64,000 bases of DNA from positions 37,589 through 101,588 of the forward strand of contig WSYH01001930.1 of NCBI GenBank assembly GCA_036426205.1. The letters run 5' to 3'. Below are positions 54,695 to 64,000 of the stretch, piece after piece; the stretch's first letter is position 1; each line of letters begins with the position of its first letter. Below the pieces are notes generated by a model. That model ran no database searches and was not told the origin of the DNA. It was given only the letters and a program-made list of their open reading frames with translations. The stretch is from Ascaphus truei. Taxonomy: Eukaryota; Chordata; Amphibia; Anura; Ascaphidae. Both the position numbers and the translations under genes were made by a program.

Positions 54695-55801
54695 ATCTCT
54701 ACCCTAGATCTCACTAAAGGATATTGGCAGATACCTCTAGCGGAAGAATCCAAATGCAAAACTGCCTTCGCCACCCCTCTCGGGTTATACCAATTCATCA
54801 CTATGCCATTTGGGTTACATGGGGCTCCAGCCACATTCCAAAGGTTAATGGACAAGGTACTATGACCCCATAGGGCATATGCCGTGGCCTACTTGGATGA
54901 CAATGTCATCTATAGCAGACACTGGCAGTCTCATATAAAAAGGTTAAGGGCAGTCCTAACATCCTTAAGAGAAGCAGGGCTCACTGCAAATCCCAAAAAA
55001 TGTGCCCTGGGTAAATCCACTACAAAGTACTTGGGCTATGCCGTTGGGGGAGGGATAGTAAGGCCACTAGCTAGCAAGGTGGCCGCCATAAAGGAAGTCC
55101 CCACCCCACAGACAAAGACACAGGTCTGCTCCCTTTTGGGGTTAGCAGGGTATTACTGGTGGTTTATCCCCAATTTTTCAGAAATATCTGCACCCCTAAC
55201 AGATCTGACAAAAAAGAGTGCCCCGACCCAAGTTAAATGGTCTTGGAAGTGCCAAGACGCCTTTGACATGCTAAAAAAGTGCCTGTCAGAGGGCCCCGCT
55301 CTTCGGAGCCCAGATTTTAAAGAGCCCTTCATCATCCAGACGGATGCCTCAGAGGTAGGACTGGGAGCAGTGCTGTCTCAGCAATTTGATGGTGTTGAAC
55401 ACCCCATACTGTTCATCAGCCGGAAGCTGTTCCCAAGGGAAGTGAGGTATTCTGTTATTGAGAAGGAGTGCCTCGCTGTAAAATGGGCAATTGAGGCCTT
55501 GAGACATTATGTCGCCGGAGTACACTTCACCCTGGTCACTGACCATGCGCCCTTGAAGTGGTTAAACACCATGAAGGACACAAATCCAAGGTTGACCAGG
55601 TGGTATATGGCCCTCCAACCCTTCTCTTTTGATATTCAGCATAGACCTGGAAAAGACAATGGAAATGCTGATTTTTTGTCAAGAGAAGGAGTGGAGGGTC
55701 AGGCTTCAGCCGTGTGGGACACTAGCCACACACAAACAGGGGAGGTATGTGACAGGGTGAAGTCAACCCCTATCAGTTATGCCTGGGAAACATATGTCTG
55801 A
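54695..55801 (+). pseudogene. Gypsy reverse transcriptase and RNase H, C-terminal part of pol
   Basis: The text begins [20 protein letters not shown] in the RT palm, then [20 protein letters not shown], an in-frame TGA near 54863, the catalytic YLDDN box (54890-54904), KYLGYAVGGG and LLGLAGYYWWFIPNFSEI. RNase H follows, with IIQTDASEVGLGAVLSQ, SVIEKECLAVKWAIEAL, LVTDHAPLKWL and HRPGKDNGNADFLSR. Only the one stop disrupts the visible region; the fingers of RT and everything upstream are missing. The frame ends inside the LTR. All three acidic RNase H residues seem kept (TDAS, EKE, TDHA). It is a different lineage from the 6148-7126 fragment. Confidence 0.92.
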
Positions 55802-56254
55802 GTGCTTCATCCAGCACTCATAAGGGTTAACTCAGGTGGAAGCTAGCTAATCATGATGTAAGCTGACACCTGAGAGCCAGCAAGGTAGATAAGGATCTTG
55901 TTACCAGCAGTAGCTGCCTGTCCCAGATGAGAGCACATGGATAGATGTGCTGCTAGCCAGAAGGATGCAGCACACTACTTACTGCAGCCAAAGTAAGATT
56001 TCTTTCATTTGTTTGCATGACTGCTTAAAAAGACTCTTACGGTTTGGGTATGGTTTAGCCAGCCAGCCTGCTAGCTAGGACTGCTGTGTTATCAGTTTTC
56101 TCCCAACGTGGAGCAGGATTTATTTGCTTAAAGGGACAGTGTACCCGCATGTTATGTTGCTGTGGAGAAATAAATCCACTGAACGTTTTCATTTATCCTG
56201 AAACTACACGTGTGGACTGTTCCCTGACCTCGGCTACAGGCCGTCCTGCCACAG
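55749..56254 (+). repeat. 3' LTR of the Gypsy element
   Basis: Starts TGTGACAGGGTGAAG just after a purine-rich ACAGGGGAGGTA tract (polypurine-like), carries GAGAAATAAATCC as polyadenylation signal near 56166, and ends CGTCCTGCCACA. About 506 bp. Confidence 0.75.
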
Positions 56255-56370
56255 AGACACACAGAGAAAGAGAGACACACAGAGAAAGAGTGACACACAG
56301 AGAAAGAGACACAGAGAGAATGAGAGAGACAGAGAGAGAGAACACACAAACAGAGAGAATGAGAGACAAA
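56250..56370. repeat. GAGACACA-rich microsatellite
   Basis: Degenerate repeats of GAGACACACAGAGAAAGA fill the gap between the Gypsy LTR and the second Harbinger copy. Confidence 0.95.
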
Positions 56371-57627
56371 GGGCCTCATGCAGTAAGCGTTGATAAGGAT
56401 TTTTTCGGCATTTTATAGCCAAAATTGGGTTTGAGATTCAGTAAGCGCCGATAAGTGCTTGATTTCGGCAGTTTTCGTAGCCGATAATTTTGTTATGGCC
56501 AGTCGCCTGCCGATAAGCCTGTTTTCGGCACTGATCGCCACTTTTTTAAATCGGCTGGATTCAAGTACCAAAATCAGCTTATCGGGGCTGATCGGCACTA
56601 GGAAATTGAGATGTTATGGCCAATTTCTCCCGCCAACTAAAGTTGGCAAGTTGGAGGGGAGAACGATCGCTAAGGCTGCCGGAACGGCACTTAGAAAAAA
56701 AAAATCTTCTGTACATCAATGGAGTCAATGGAGCGGGGACGTATAACAGTATAGTACTGTTTACGTTTCATTGCTCACAATACAAAGGGGATTTGCATTA
56801 CAGTGTGGGGGGCATTCCCTGCATTGTGTCACAGCTGACGTGTATTATTTGCATAACATTGTACTTTTACATGTTTTCATCATTTGCGTGTCACATTACT
56901 CATCATGTGATGATGTGTCAAGGGAAAATCCTATACTTAACTCTTAAAGGAGAACCTCACATCATATCACACATTTTACTGAACTGAGCGACAATTATTT
57001 ATATGATGTTACACATGTCACACATCTAACACATACACCGTATATTCATGTTGCTTTACATTACACAATGCTTGTAATGTGTAACGCATCTTGAAACGTT
57101 CATGTACATCTTTCTTCTCATGTTTACATGTAGTTTTGGGTCCTCCCTTTTTCATGACGTCACTTATTGGACACTCAATCACATTGCATGTTTACATTGT
57201 AAACGTTGCATTACAAGCACTTCAACCTAACTTCTACACACATGTACAGTAATTAATCATTGGGACACCTTTCAAACTGATTCTATAGCAACTATCCTCA
57301 TGCAATAAATGTATGCATATGCACACGAGAATTCATTGTTGTCAACATGTGACAATAACATGGCTAATTACACATGTTGCAGCAAACATTTTACACGCCA
57401 ATCTCAGGCTTTTTGTCAAATTACATGACTGACTGACGCGTTCAGAAGTGTTACATGCATTGCACATTAAATTAATTTTTTTCAAGCAATGTTTGTACAA
57501 AGCTTCACGTGACATCATTGGCAAATATCATGATTCCCTGCAGAATACACAGAACAAATACTTCTAAGATCAAGTGCAGACAGCTTGGGACAGAAGTACT
57601 TTAATATGTTAATGTAACACCTTGATT
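56371..57627 (+). mobile_element. Second Harbinger copy, 5' part only
   Basis: Starts with the same 19-base end GGGCCTCATGCAGTAAGCG and follows 8940-10193 closely throughout. It stops at GTAACACCTTGATTTATT, about 80 bases before the transposase start, where an ATTT repeat begins. No right end is seen. It is either truncated or interrupted. Confidence 0.92.
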
Positions 57628-57820
57628 TATTTATTTATTTAGATTTATTTATTTATTTTTTGGCGGCTGCTGTGTGTGAGTTTTTTTTTAATGCGCCTGG
57701 CTGGGAAGGCAAAAGGAGCCTGGCATGCTCCGGGTGAACAGAGTGGCATTCCAGGAACATGCCAGGTACATGCCAGTGATTACTAAGAATAAATGCTGCC
57801 GCAACAGTACATCCCCCTCT
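57628..57820 (-). mobile_element. ATTT repeat and fragment of a TTCA-type element
   Basis: An (ATTT)n run to about 57660. On the minus strand 57815-57660 follows 18465-18560 in order: CATTTATTC, CATGTACCTGGCA, TTCCTGGAATGC-CACT, TTTTGCCTTCCCAGCC. It is a diverged relative of the 401-bp element at 18452. Confidence 0.6.
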
Positions 57821-58054
57821 CCCCCGGGCAGAGAGCAGAGGTCTCCGGTAACAGTGAGTACTTTTGCCCACACAAAGCGAGAAGTTCCGCAGGCCGCTTA
57901 TCCGCCTGGGTCAGGACACTAGGCGCAGACACAGCGCTAAGTGCAGACTCTCCAAATCTGACTCATAGGCAGATATGTATAAAGACTGGGAACGTTGTAT
58001 AAAGTTAAGAATCGTTCATTATACTGTTTATCAACATATTCTATATATACCTCC

Positions 58055-58165
58055 CAATTCCCCCCCCCCACCCTTCGTTCTGGGTCTCCCATCCCCCAAC
58101 CCCCCCCCCCCCGCCCCCCCCCCCTCCCCCCCCCCATGATCCCCCCCACCTATCCCTCCCCCCCT
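58055..58165. repeat. Poly(C)-rich tract
   Basis: Long C runs (up to 14) with few interruptions, at the start of the L1-type 3' region. Such tracts are prone to sequencing error. Confidence 0.95.
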
Positions 58166-58169
58166 CCGG

Positions 58170-58972
58170 GGACACTAGACACCCCGACTACCGCGGCCAA
58201 GGCAATTGAGTCACGAGGACAAGCCTGGAAACAACCACAAGCATATAGGATATAGGAACCCACATAGAACTAATGCTACAAATAATCCCCAAAAGATGTG
58301 ACAACCTAAATTATATTACGAAAAGATGAGTCACAACGAGCTAAGAAGTGGCAAAATATGAACCCATATGAGCCTACTCAGAGCCAAAGCTGCAACTATC
58401 TGATCCATACTTCCATAAAAATGCTCCACAAAGGTTACTATGACCAATACTGAAGGGATGTTAGAAATTACAACTATAAAAATGTATTGCAATACTAAGA
58501 TGAGTTGTTCCCTTTCCCCCTCCCATTGTACAAAGTCCCCTCTAACATGTGATACCAGCAAAAGAAAACAACAAAATGCAGAAGAACGTACAAATGCAAT
58601 GTATGTAACTTTAGAGTGATAAGGGTTGACATAGGAAATGTATTTGAGATCCCCTCCCGTTTCTACCCCCTTTTCTCCTCTCTGCTCTGAACAAGAACCT
58701 CCCCCCCCCCATATCACCCCGAATGTGACCTTGTACTAGACGATCAGTAGAAGATCAGTAGAAGAACAAACAAACAAATAAAAAGGCCCAGACCATGCAA
58801 CTGTCACACACAATATACCAACCAGCATATGGATCCCCCTACGCATGACTATATGCTGCATTGGGCAGCAGAATTGGAAATAGATATAGACCGAAAAATG
58901 TTGACAAATATTCAAAAAGCTGTAAATGTTATAAATGCCTAATAAAAAAATTTGAAACAAAAAAAAAAAGAA
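58170..58972 (+). mobile_element. L1/Tx1-type LINE 3' end
   Basis: About 0.8 kb without coding text ends in CCTAATAAAAAAATTTGAAAC followed by a 12-13-base A tail (58957-58969). An A-rich end of this form and a C-rich tract in front are usual for L1-group 3' UTRs of frogs. No ORF2 text is present. Whether it belongs to the same family as the 30811 element cannot be told from sequence. Confidence 0.5.
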
Positions 58973-60535
58973 ATGTACAGTACTGTATTTGGGGTTGGTA
59001 TAAAAGCTAGCGAAAGATACTGGCTCTGCTATATGTTAATGCTCAGGGGGCCACCCAGTTGTCCACAACAGACCCCCTGATCAATGGCTTCACCACTCTG
59101 ATTGTGTACACTAGGGCGGAGAAAAGCAGAGCTTGAGTGGTCTGTAAGTGTTGTAATTCACACTTACAAACAAAGGATTTCCTGACCATATACATGTCTG
59201 ATAGACTGTAAAGCGCCTTTCCTTTAGTGTGGAGCTAGTGAAATGAGACCCCAGGTGGAAAATGTGTGCATGTGCCAACTAGCTGGGGGCATGGTCCAAC
59301 AATGCTTCCCATCGTTGCTGGAACAGAGGGATTGGATGCAGGTATTTGTTAACCAATACCTGGCACCCAATATTAAGGTATAGGGCTGGAATCCCATATA
59401 AACTAGTGTTAGCCCTATACCCAGTGTCTTCGTTACTACATCTACTTGTTACCTGATGCCTGAATGAATTGCCAATCCTGTACCTGATTGCTTCATTGCC
59501 CAAACCCTACGTAAGTGTTATATTCTTGTATGTTATTTGTGCAATCTTGTGTGTTCACCTTCTTTAAGGAATAAACTATATTTATTATATCTAAGTCGTG
59601 TTCAATTCAACCCAGAGATTTTGTGTATATTATAACCCTTCACAAGTTACCGTAACACATATATAGTGCAACACAGTTTTATTAAATAAAACTCTTAAAA
59701 GACATAAGAATAAAATACTCACACTCTGTAAGTATAAAAACGGGCAGTTTTTAACCAAACTGAGTCTCTCACATTCAGTCTGTGCCCCGGCCCACTGATG
59801 TCCAATAGTATAGACCTGATTATAGAGTCTTTTCCACACCGTTCTACTCCGTGTACCGGCATCTAACCACCACACACTTCCGCGTCACGTGCTCTGCTTC
59901 AAGTCTTGCGAGATTTCGCCTTCTCCGCTCGCTCGCTCCGGATCTGATCTCATCCAAGGGAACTCCTCAGCTGGGTCTCTCTCCACCTCTCGCCTCTCAC
60001 AGTGTCGCCACCATTGGTACCAGTATATGGAACATCCTGAGTTTGATCTCTTCATGTGTATTATATAAAAGTTATTAATAATTAATGTTCAATTCCCACA
60101 TGGTGTAGGTGTGTGTATGTGTCCGTTAGCGGTAAATTGAATGTTTAAAAATGTGTGTTATGTCATGTGACCCACTATCTGCGATGCCGCGCACATGGAC
60201 ACAGCCCTATGAATTGAGGAGAGAGCTGACAGCAAAGAGGAGAGAGAGAGCTCGATGCTGGTAAGTCCTTGCGCACCGAAATTTTAACGCAATCCCGATT
60301 ATAACGCGGTCTCAATCTGTGGACCTCATGGACCGCGTTATAATGGGGTCAGCTGTATAACTAATATAGGAAAGTAAAGGGGTGGTGCTATGGGAAAGTT
60401 GCAGTAGCAAGCCATATCAGACCCAAATCTGTATTTTGTCCACCTATTCAAACCTATTGACATATTCAAACGTCTTCTCAAATAGAAGTGTTTTCAGGAT
60501 TGGTTGGGCATGCAATATCATAGCTACCTGACATA
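58973..60535. other. No gene recognised
   Basis: No domain or family recognised. GAATAAACTATATTTATTATA near 59570 is a polyadenylation-like stretch. GC content rises at 59880-60000. A palindrome lies at 60298-60343. Confidence 0.45.
60298..60343. repeat. Short palindrome
   Basis: ATTATAACGCGGTC at 60298 pairs with GACCGCGTTATAAT ending at 60343, around a 17-base loop. Possibly the paired ends of a tiny inverted-repeat element. Confidence 0.75.
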
Positions 60536-60841
60536 GTGATCATTACTAATCTCACTAAATTGGAATGGATAGCCATAGATGGTCTTAAAAAACTTACAGC
60601 AATAGAAATAAAGTCCTCTGATAAAGTGGGGAAAATTGTATTATGGCCCAAAACGCTCAATGAAAAAGTGACTTATAAACAACTACATGACCATTCATGT
60701 TATAAAATACTTAGCTGGGATCTGACTAATAAATTCAAAATTGAATTGGGCAAAATTCTTGTGGAGGCGTACTCTTTGGGAACTATAACAAAACGTAACT
60801 TTGAAGGTTTGATATTGAGGTATCCAGTGATTCCTTCTCTA
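60536..60841 (+). pseudogene. PLE, segment upstream of RT
   Basis: The text LTKLEWIAIDGLKKLTAIEI, SSDKVGKIVLWP, SYKILSWDLTNKFKIELGKI and EAYSLGTITKRNFEGLILRY matches the N-terminal part of PLE proteins that leads into RT motif 1. In the PLE group, GKIVLWP-like text is usually GNIVLMDK-like. The frame ends at 60841 where an unrelated insert starts. Confidence 0.75.
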
Positions 60842-60844
60842 TAA

Positions 60845-61300
60845 GAGAAAAAAACTACAGATGCAGTTATTCAAACATATCATGCGTTGTATACCTTGGA
60901 ATACCCATGTCGTGGCGTGTCATTAAAGCGTGTTGACTCGAGTGCAGAAAATGGCATTTTAGTGTTCTGGTTTTTAAACACCTCCAAATTGACACAGTAC
61001 TGTACTGTACACATTACAATTCATTCATTTCTGCCACAGAAATGTGAAGAATTGCACCCAAAGAAATCGGGATCCATGAAATTCAAACAAATTAACCGCG
61101 TGATTGGCTGCATGGAGTACAGCAGTGCACATGAAAACAGCAACAGTACGTGATATGTTCAAAAAACGGCTGCTGCATCTGTAACTATAAACATACAATA
61201 AGCACCAAGACCTAAATAATCTATACCAATACATGTTTACCAAGTGAACAAATCAAATGTGAATATAAAATAAAATGTAAGTGAAATCCTTTTTAAGGAG
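60845..61300 (+). mobile_element. Insert in the PLE, sharing sequence with 43790-43950
   Basis: The part 60885-60990 matches 43950-43790 on the opposite strand (GCGTTGTATACC, AAATGGCATTTTAGTGTTCT). The rest is not assigned. PLE text resumes near 61370. Boundaries and target duplication are not resolved. Confidence 0.5.
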
Positions 61301-61369
61301 AGGTCAATTAGATAAGGCTACCTAGGGGATCCAGCACACAAGTGCTCTCAGAGGAACTTGTTACAATGG

Positions 61370-62067
61370 ATATTCTATACTATACTTACTACCTAAGATA
61401 CACAAAAATCTCTCCCACCCTGAGATGGCCTATTGTCTCTGGCATAGGGGGGTTGTCTGAGCCCATCTGGTGTTTCCTTGACTGTTTTTTACGTTCTTCC
61501 GTTAAAACCCTTCCATCATACATCCAAGACACTATGGATGTCTTACTTAAATTAGATCAAATTACAGTGGATGGGGAGACTATTTTGACAATGTGTGATT
61601 TAGAAAGTCTATACACTTGTATTGAACATCACGACAGTCTACATGCGGACAAATACTTCCTGTCTATGCAAAATCTTAGTAATTATTTGGTTGATACACT
61701 TAAGGAATTTCTGCTGTTTATTCTTATGCACAATTATTTTGTTTTCAGGAATTATTTTTTTCTGCAAGTCAGGAGAACGGCGACAGGTGCTACATGTGCA
61801 CCCTCCTATACAAATCTTTTCCTGGGGTGGCGGGAGACATTTATTGATGACAATCAGAACCTTACAAGACATATCCTGTTGTGTTTGAGGTGCATCAACG
61901 ACATCTTCATTCTCTGCCAAGTGTCTGCTGCGGAGATGGAGATGTACATCGATGTCCTCAACCATAACAGGAACAACATCAAACTCACTCTTCAGTGGAG
62001 TAAATCCTCTGTTGAATTCTTAGATCTTCAAATTAATATTGATTCTGATGATGTGTATCACAACTGA
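61370..62067 (+). pseudogene. PLE reverse transcriptase, catalytic motif altered
   Basis: RT motifs in order: RWPIVSGIGGLSEPI, MCDLESLYTCIEH, LQVRRTATGATCAPSYTNLF, then LRCINDIFILC at the place of the catalytic Y/F-IDD-IF-W box. There the first Asp is Asn, so polymerisation should be lost. EFLDLQINIDSDD follows. The frame is then interrupted by the hairpin element. An intact counterpart of the box is seen in the PLE at 51713 (FIDDV). Confidence 0.88.
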
Positions 62068-62087
62068 CATCCATCGGAAGAAAACAG

Positions 62088-62325
62088 CTACTGCTGCGCC
62101 AGCCTTTATTCTAAAACATGCCTTGGAAATTCTGGGGCAATCACAACATGACTCAGGTACATGCTGGGGGTACCTGCTGCAAAATTTCATGACATCTGCA
62201 GAAAGAATAGTTAGTCTGTCTGCAGAAATGTCACTGAAATTTTGCAGCATGTACCCAGCATGTACCTGAGTCTTGTTGGTGATTGCCCCAGATAAGTTTT
62301 AGAATACTCGTCGGTGCACCTGTAG
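62088..62325. mobile_element. Hairpin element in the PLE
   Basis: Arms of about 100-110 bp (62088-62200 and 62228-62325) pair with a few mismatches; for example GATTCT-type ATTCTAAAAC, GGGGCAATCAC, GACTCAGGTACATGCTGG and GCTGCAAAATTTCA recur in inverted order. The ends TACTGCTGCGCCAGCC / TACAGGTGCACCGACG then TATTC recall the 18452 family. PLE text resumes at NTVLHESSSHP right after it. Confidence 0.82.
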
Positions 62326-62369
62326 CAATACTGTATTGCATGAATCTAGTTCCCACCCTGCCCACAGAT

Positions 62370-62727
62370 AAAATGTATACCTGGTGGTGAATTTTTACTC
62401 CTTAGGCATAACTGCTCAACTCTTAAAATCTTTCATGAGAGAGCATGCGACCTGAAGCAACGTTTTTGCAATCGCGGCTACAGTAACAATAAAATCAATC
62501 ATGGCTTTAAAAATAGCCTGAAAAGAGAGAAAGCATCACTTTTGATGCCCAAGGTTAAAATATCTGATGATTCTGTTATCCGGTTCATTGGAACATTTAA
62601 CAGTCTTTGGTCACAACTGAGAGGGATCATCAATAAATGTTGGGGTATTTTGTTATCAGACACAGATTTAAGAATGGTATCGGGTGACTCAGTTAATCTC
62701 ACTAGCAGAAGGTCTCTTAACATTTGA
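62370..62727 (+). pseudogene. PLE post-RT region
   Basis: Broken frames carry LKQRFCNRGY-like text and KREKASLLMPKVKISDDSVI, RFIGTFNSLWSQLRGIINKC and WGILLSDTDL, the usual region between PLE RT and the endonuclease. Stops separate the parts. Confidence 0.75.
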
Positions 62728-62939
62728 GATAATTTAGTTAGAAGCCATTATGCTCCATCACTTTGCAGTACATTTTTGCGTTCTAATATAAAAAGTGTTT
62801 TTCATATATGTGGAACCTTCTCTGCCTTTCAGTATATGCTGCAAACAACTAAATTCTCCAATAGTACAGGCAGTAAGGAATATGACATACTTTTTTCCTT
62901 AACCTCAAAACTAAAGGAGTTGTATATTATCTGAGTTGT

Positions 62940-63287
62940 CCATGCCATCTAATTTATGTGGGGATGACCACGCATCAATTTAGATTCTGCGTGTTAGAAC
63001 ACACATATAATATTAAAAATACCCAACAAGACTTGTCAGCTAAGAAAAAGAGAACAACTGTTGCTGGGCATTTCCTAGCTAAACATGATTCAAATCCTGC
63101 ACAATTAATAGCGTTTGCTACGATAAAGTCATTGGCCATTAAAGGCGGAGATGTAGAGAAATGTTTGTTAAAAAAAGAATTTAGGTGGATCACTCAACTG
63201 GGATCTCTCATGCCTCATGGTCTTAATGACTACATGGGTTATGCAATGTTTCTCAATGTTTCCCAAGTTAATATATCTGTAAATTAA
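62940..63287 (+). pseudogene. PLE GIY-YIG endonuclease C-terminus
   Basis: The end of the GIY-YIG core reads ...CHLIYVGMTTHQFRFCVLEH, in which the first half comes from a different frame. It continues with HTYNIKNTQQDLSAKK, VAGHFLAKHDSNPAQL, LLKKEFRWITQLGSLMPHGL and NDYMGYAMFLN. This C-terminal text is characteristic of one PLE branch, different from the PLEs at 47270 and 51713. Confidence 0.82.
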
Positions 63288-64000
63288 ATGGTCTTCTGTA
63301 CATAAGCCTTTATTCCCCATATTGGGTGCAATCTATTAATGTTTTTTTTAGTGGGTTTATACTGTATAAATGAATTGTCTCTTTTTTAATTGTTTGCTTT
63401 TATAAGATCTTTTATTCACCTTCCTGTGCCCTTTAAATGAAAGCTAATGTGCTGCCTTTTGGCGTTTCAGCGTAATATGTGTCTTTTCAGTTTCAGAGGT
63501 AGTTGGTGCCTTTGGAATTTGAATTAACTGCATTCATTATTGGCAGTGTTCGACAAATCACCCAAAAATCTACTCGCCCAACCAAAAAATCTACTCGCCA
63601 CCTAGTCCCACCTCCAACCCCACCCCTAGTCCCGCCCCCAACCCTGCCCCTAGTCCCGCCCCCAACCCCGCTTTAAAATAAAATATATAAATAAAATACA
63701 TTTAATAAATTCCTAGTCAGAACAACATTCGTTTTTGACAAATGTATTTATTGTATTACATTATACCACAATTAGTCCTTGTTACGTGTGTGTGTGTGTG
63801 TAAATGTCGGATCTAGAATTAAAAGCCAGGTGTGAATGACTAGTTTCCTGAACCCCTTAACCAGTGTCTGGATGCCCCCGCTTCACAATATCTAAAGCAG
63901 CAATCCCACCTGGGATCTTACCTGATCCGCAGTCCCTCAATGTCCAGGTACCCTCATTCCTGCAATGTTATACATTGGAGGGGAGGTGTTCCCTACCTGT
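63288..64000. other. No gene; possible hAT-like end and short repeats
   Basis: CAGTGTTCGACAAATCAC at 63544 resembles the CAGTG ends of hAT elements, but the other end is not in the window. A 24-bp minisatellite follows at 63604-63672. A (TG)n run lies at 63787-63800. Confidence 0.4.
63604..63672 (+). repeat. 24-bp minisatellite, three copies
   Basis: Unit TAGTCCCGCCCCCAACCC plus a short CxxCCCC link occurs three times, with a C-to-T change in the first copy. Confidence 0.9.

Larger units (their letters stand above)
54695..56254 (+). mobile_element. Ty3/Gypsy element, 3' part with LTR
   Basis: RT/RNase H (54695-55801) is followed directly by an LTR (55749-56254); there is no integrase between. 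The 5' part is missing. The absence of integrase downstream of RNase H fits Gmr1-like Gypsy elements, where integrase comes before RT, but here it may also be a deletion. Confidence 0.85.
60536..63287 (+). mobile_element. Penelope-like element, inactive, with two insertions
   Basis: Pieces of one PLE protein follow in order on the plus strand. They are the region before RT (60536-60841), RT (61370-62067), the post-RT region (62370-62727) and the GIY-YIG C-terminus (62940-63287). An insertion lies at about 60845-61300 and a hairpin element at 62088-62325. Stops and frameshifts are frequent, so it is older than the PLE at 51713. Confidence 0.88.

Noticed and set aside
56152..56422. Cys/Ser/Leu-rich minus frames resembling secreted or membrane peptides
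   Set aside because: They read the GAGACACA microsatellite.

Overview
This window looks like a stretch of vertebrate nuclear DNA built almost wholly from nested, decayed transposable elements. I found no host protein-coding gene, rRNA or tRNA that I could support. The element mix points to an amphibian, most likely a frog or toad: a CR1 LINE whose 3' tail carries the TTACATAG repeats common in anuran genomes, an L2-like LINE, an L1/Tx1-type LINE, several Penelope-like elements (PLEs), PIF/Harbinger, Tc1, Ty3/Gypsy LTR elements and many short inverted-repeat elements. The species assignment is inference; the families are read from conserved protein motifs. Two assembly gaps (11740-11760 and 48525-48552) both lie in locally duplicated sequence.

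Layout. 1-2640: no gene, then one copy of an unclassified 0.65-kb repeat. 2646-7530: a broken Gypsy element (LTR, gag, RT/RNase H) whose 5' LTR is split by a 2.06-kb Tc1 element with TA target duplication; the Tc1 is itself split by a 0.4-kb insert. 8632-17273: an inverted copy of the 0.65-kb repeat, split by an 8-kb Harbinger element that carries both expected genes, a transposase (+) and a Myb/SANT-like protein (-). 17958-23262: L2-like and CR1 LINEs on the minus strand, the L2 interrupted by a 2-kb insert with an 11-bp target duplication. 23239-24517: a direct duplication enclosing a near-perfect 309-bp-arm hairpin. 24760-29662: a complete LTR element (two 0.6-kb LTRs, GATAC target duplication, primer-binding site) with no pol, carrying only a long, broken coiled-coil reading frame. 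30811-32515: L1-type 5' end with ORF1.

35137-36940: Neptune-like PLE end. 36945-50274: two ~2-kb inverted arms around a 9-kb core that holds another PLE, an LTR-like sequence and a small element with the same ends as the arms. 51713-54690: the best preserved PLE (RT, GIY-YIG endonuclease, and a convincing hammerhead ribozyme in its 3' region). 54695-56254: RT/RNase H of a second Gypsy lineage followed directly by its LTR. 56371-57627: a second Harbinger copy, 5' part only. 58170-58972: L1-type 3' end with poly(A). 60536-63287: a third, inactive PLE split by two insertions.

How it works together: the window is best read as a stratigraphy. Order of insertion can be read from nesting (repeat B before Harbinger; Gypsy before Tc1 before the small insert; L2 before the PLE-like insert before the TTCA-flanked element). 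The most unusual items are the pol-less LTR element with a coiled-coil ORF, the hammerhead ribozymes of the PLEs, the 13-kb structure with 2-kb inverted arms, and the 0.7-kb foldback hairpin.
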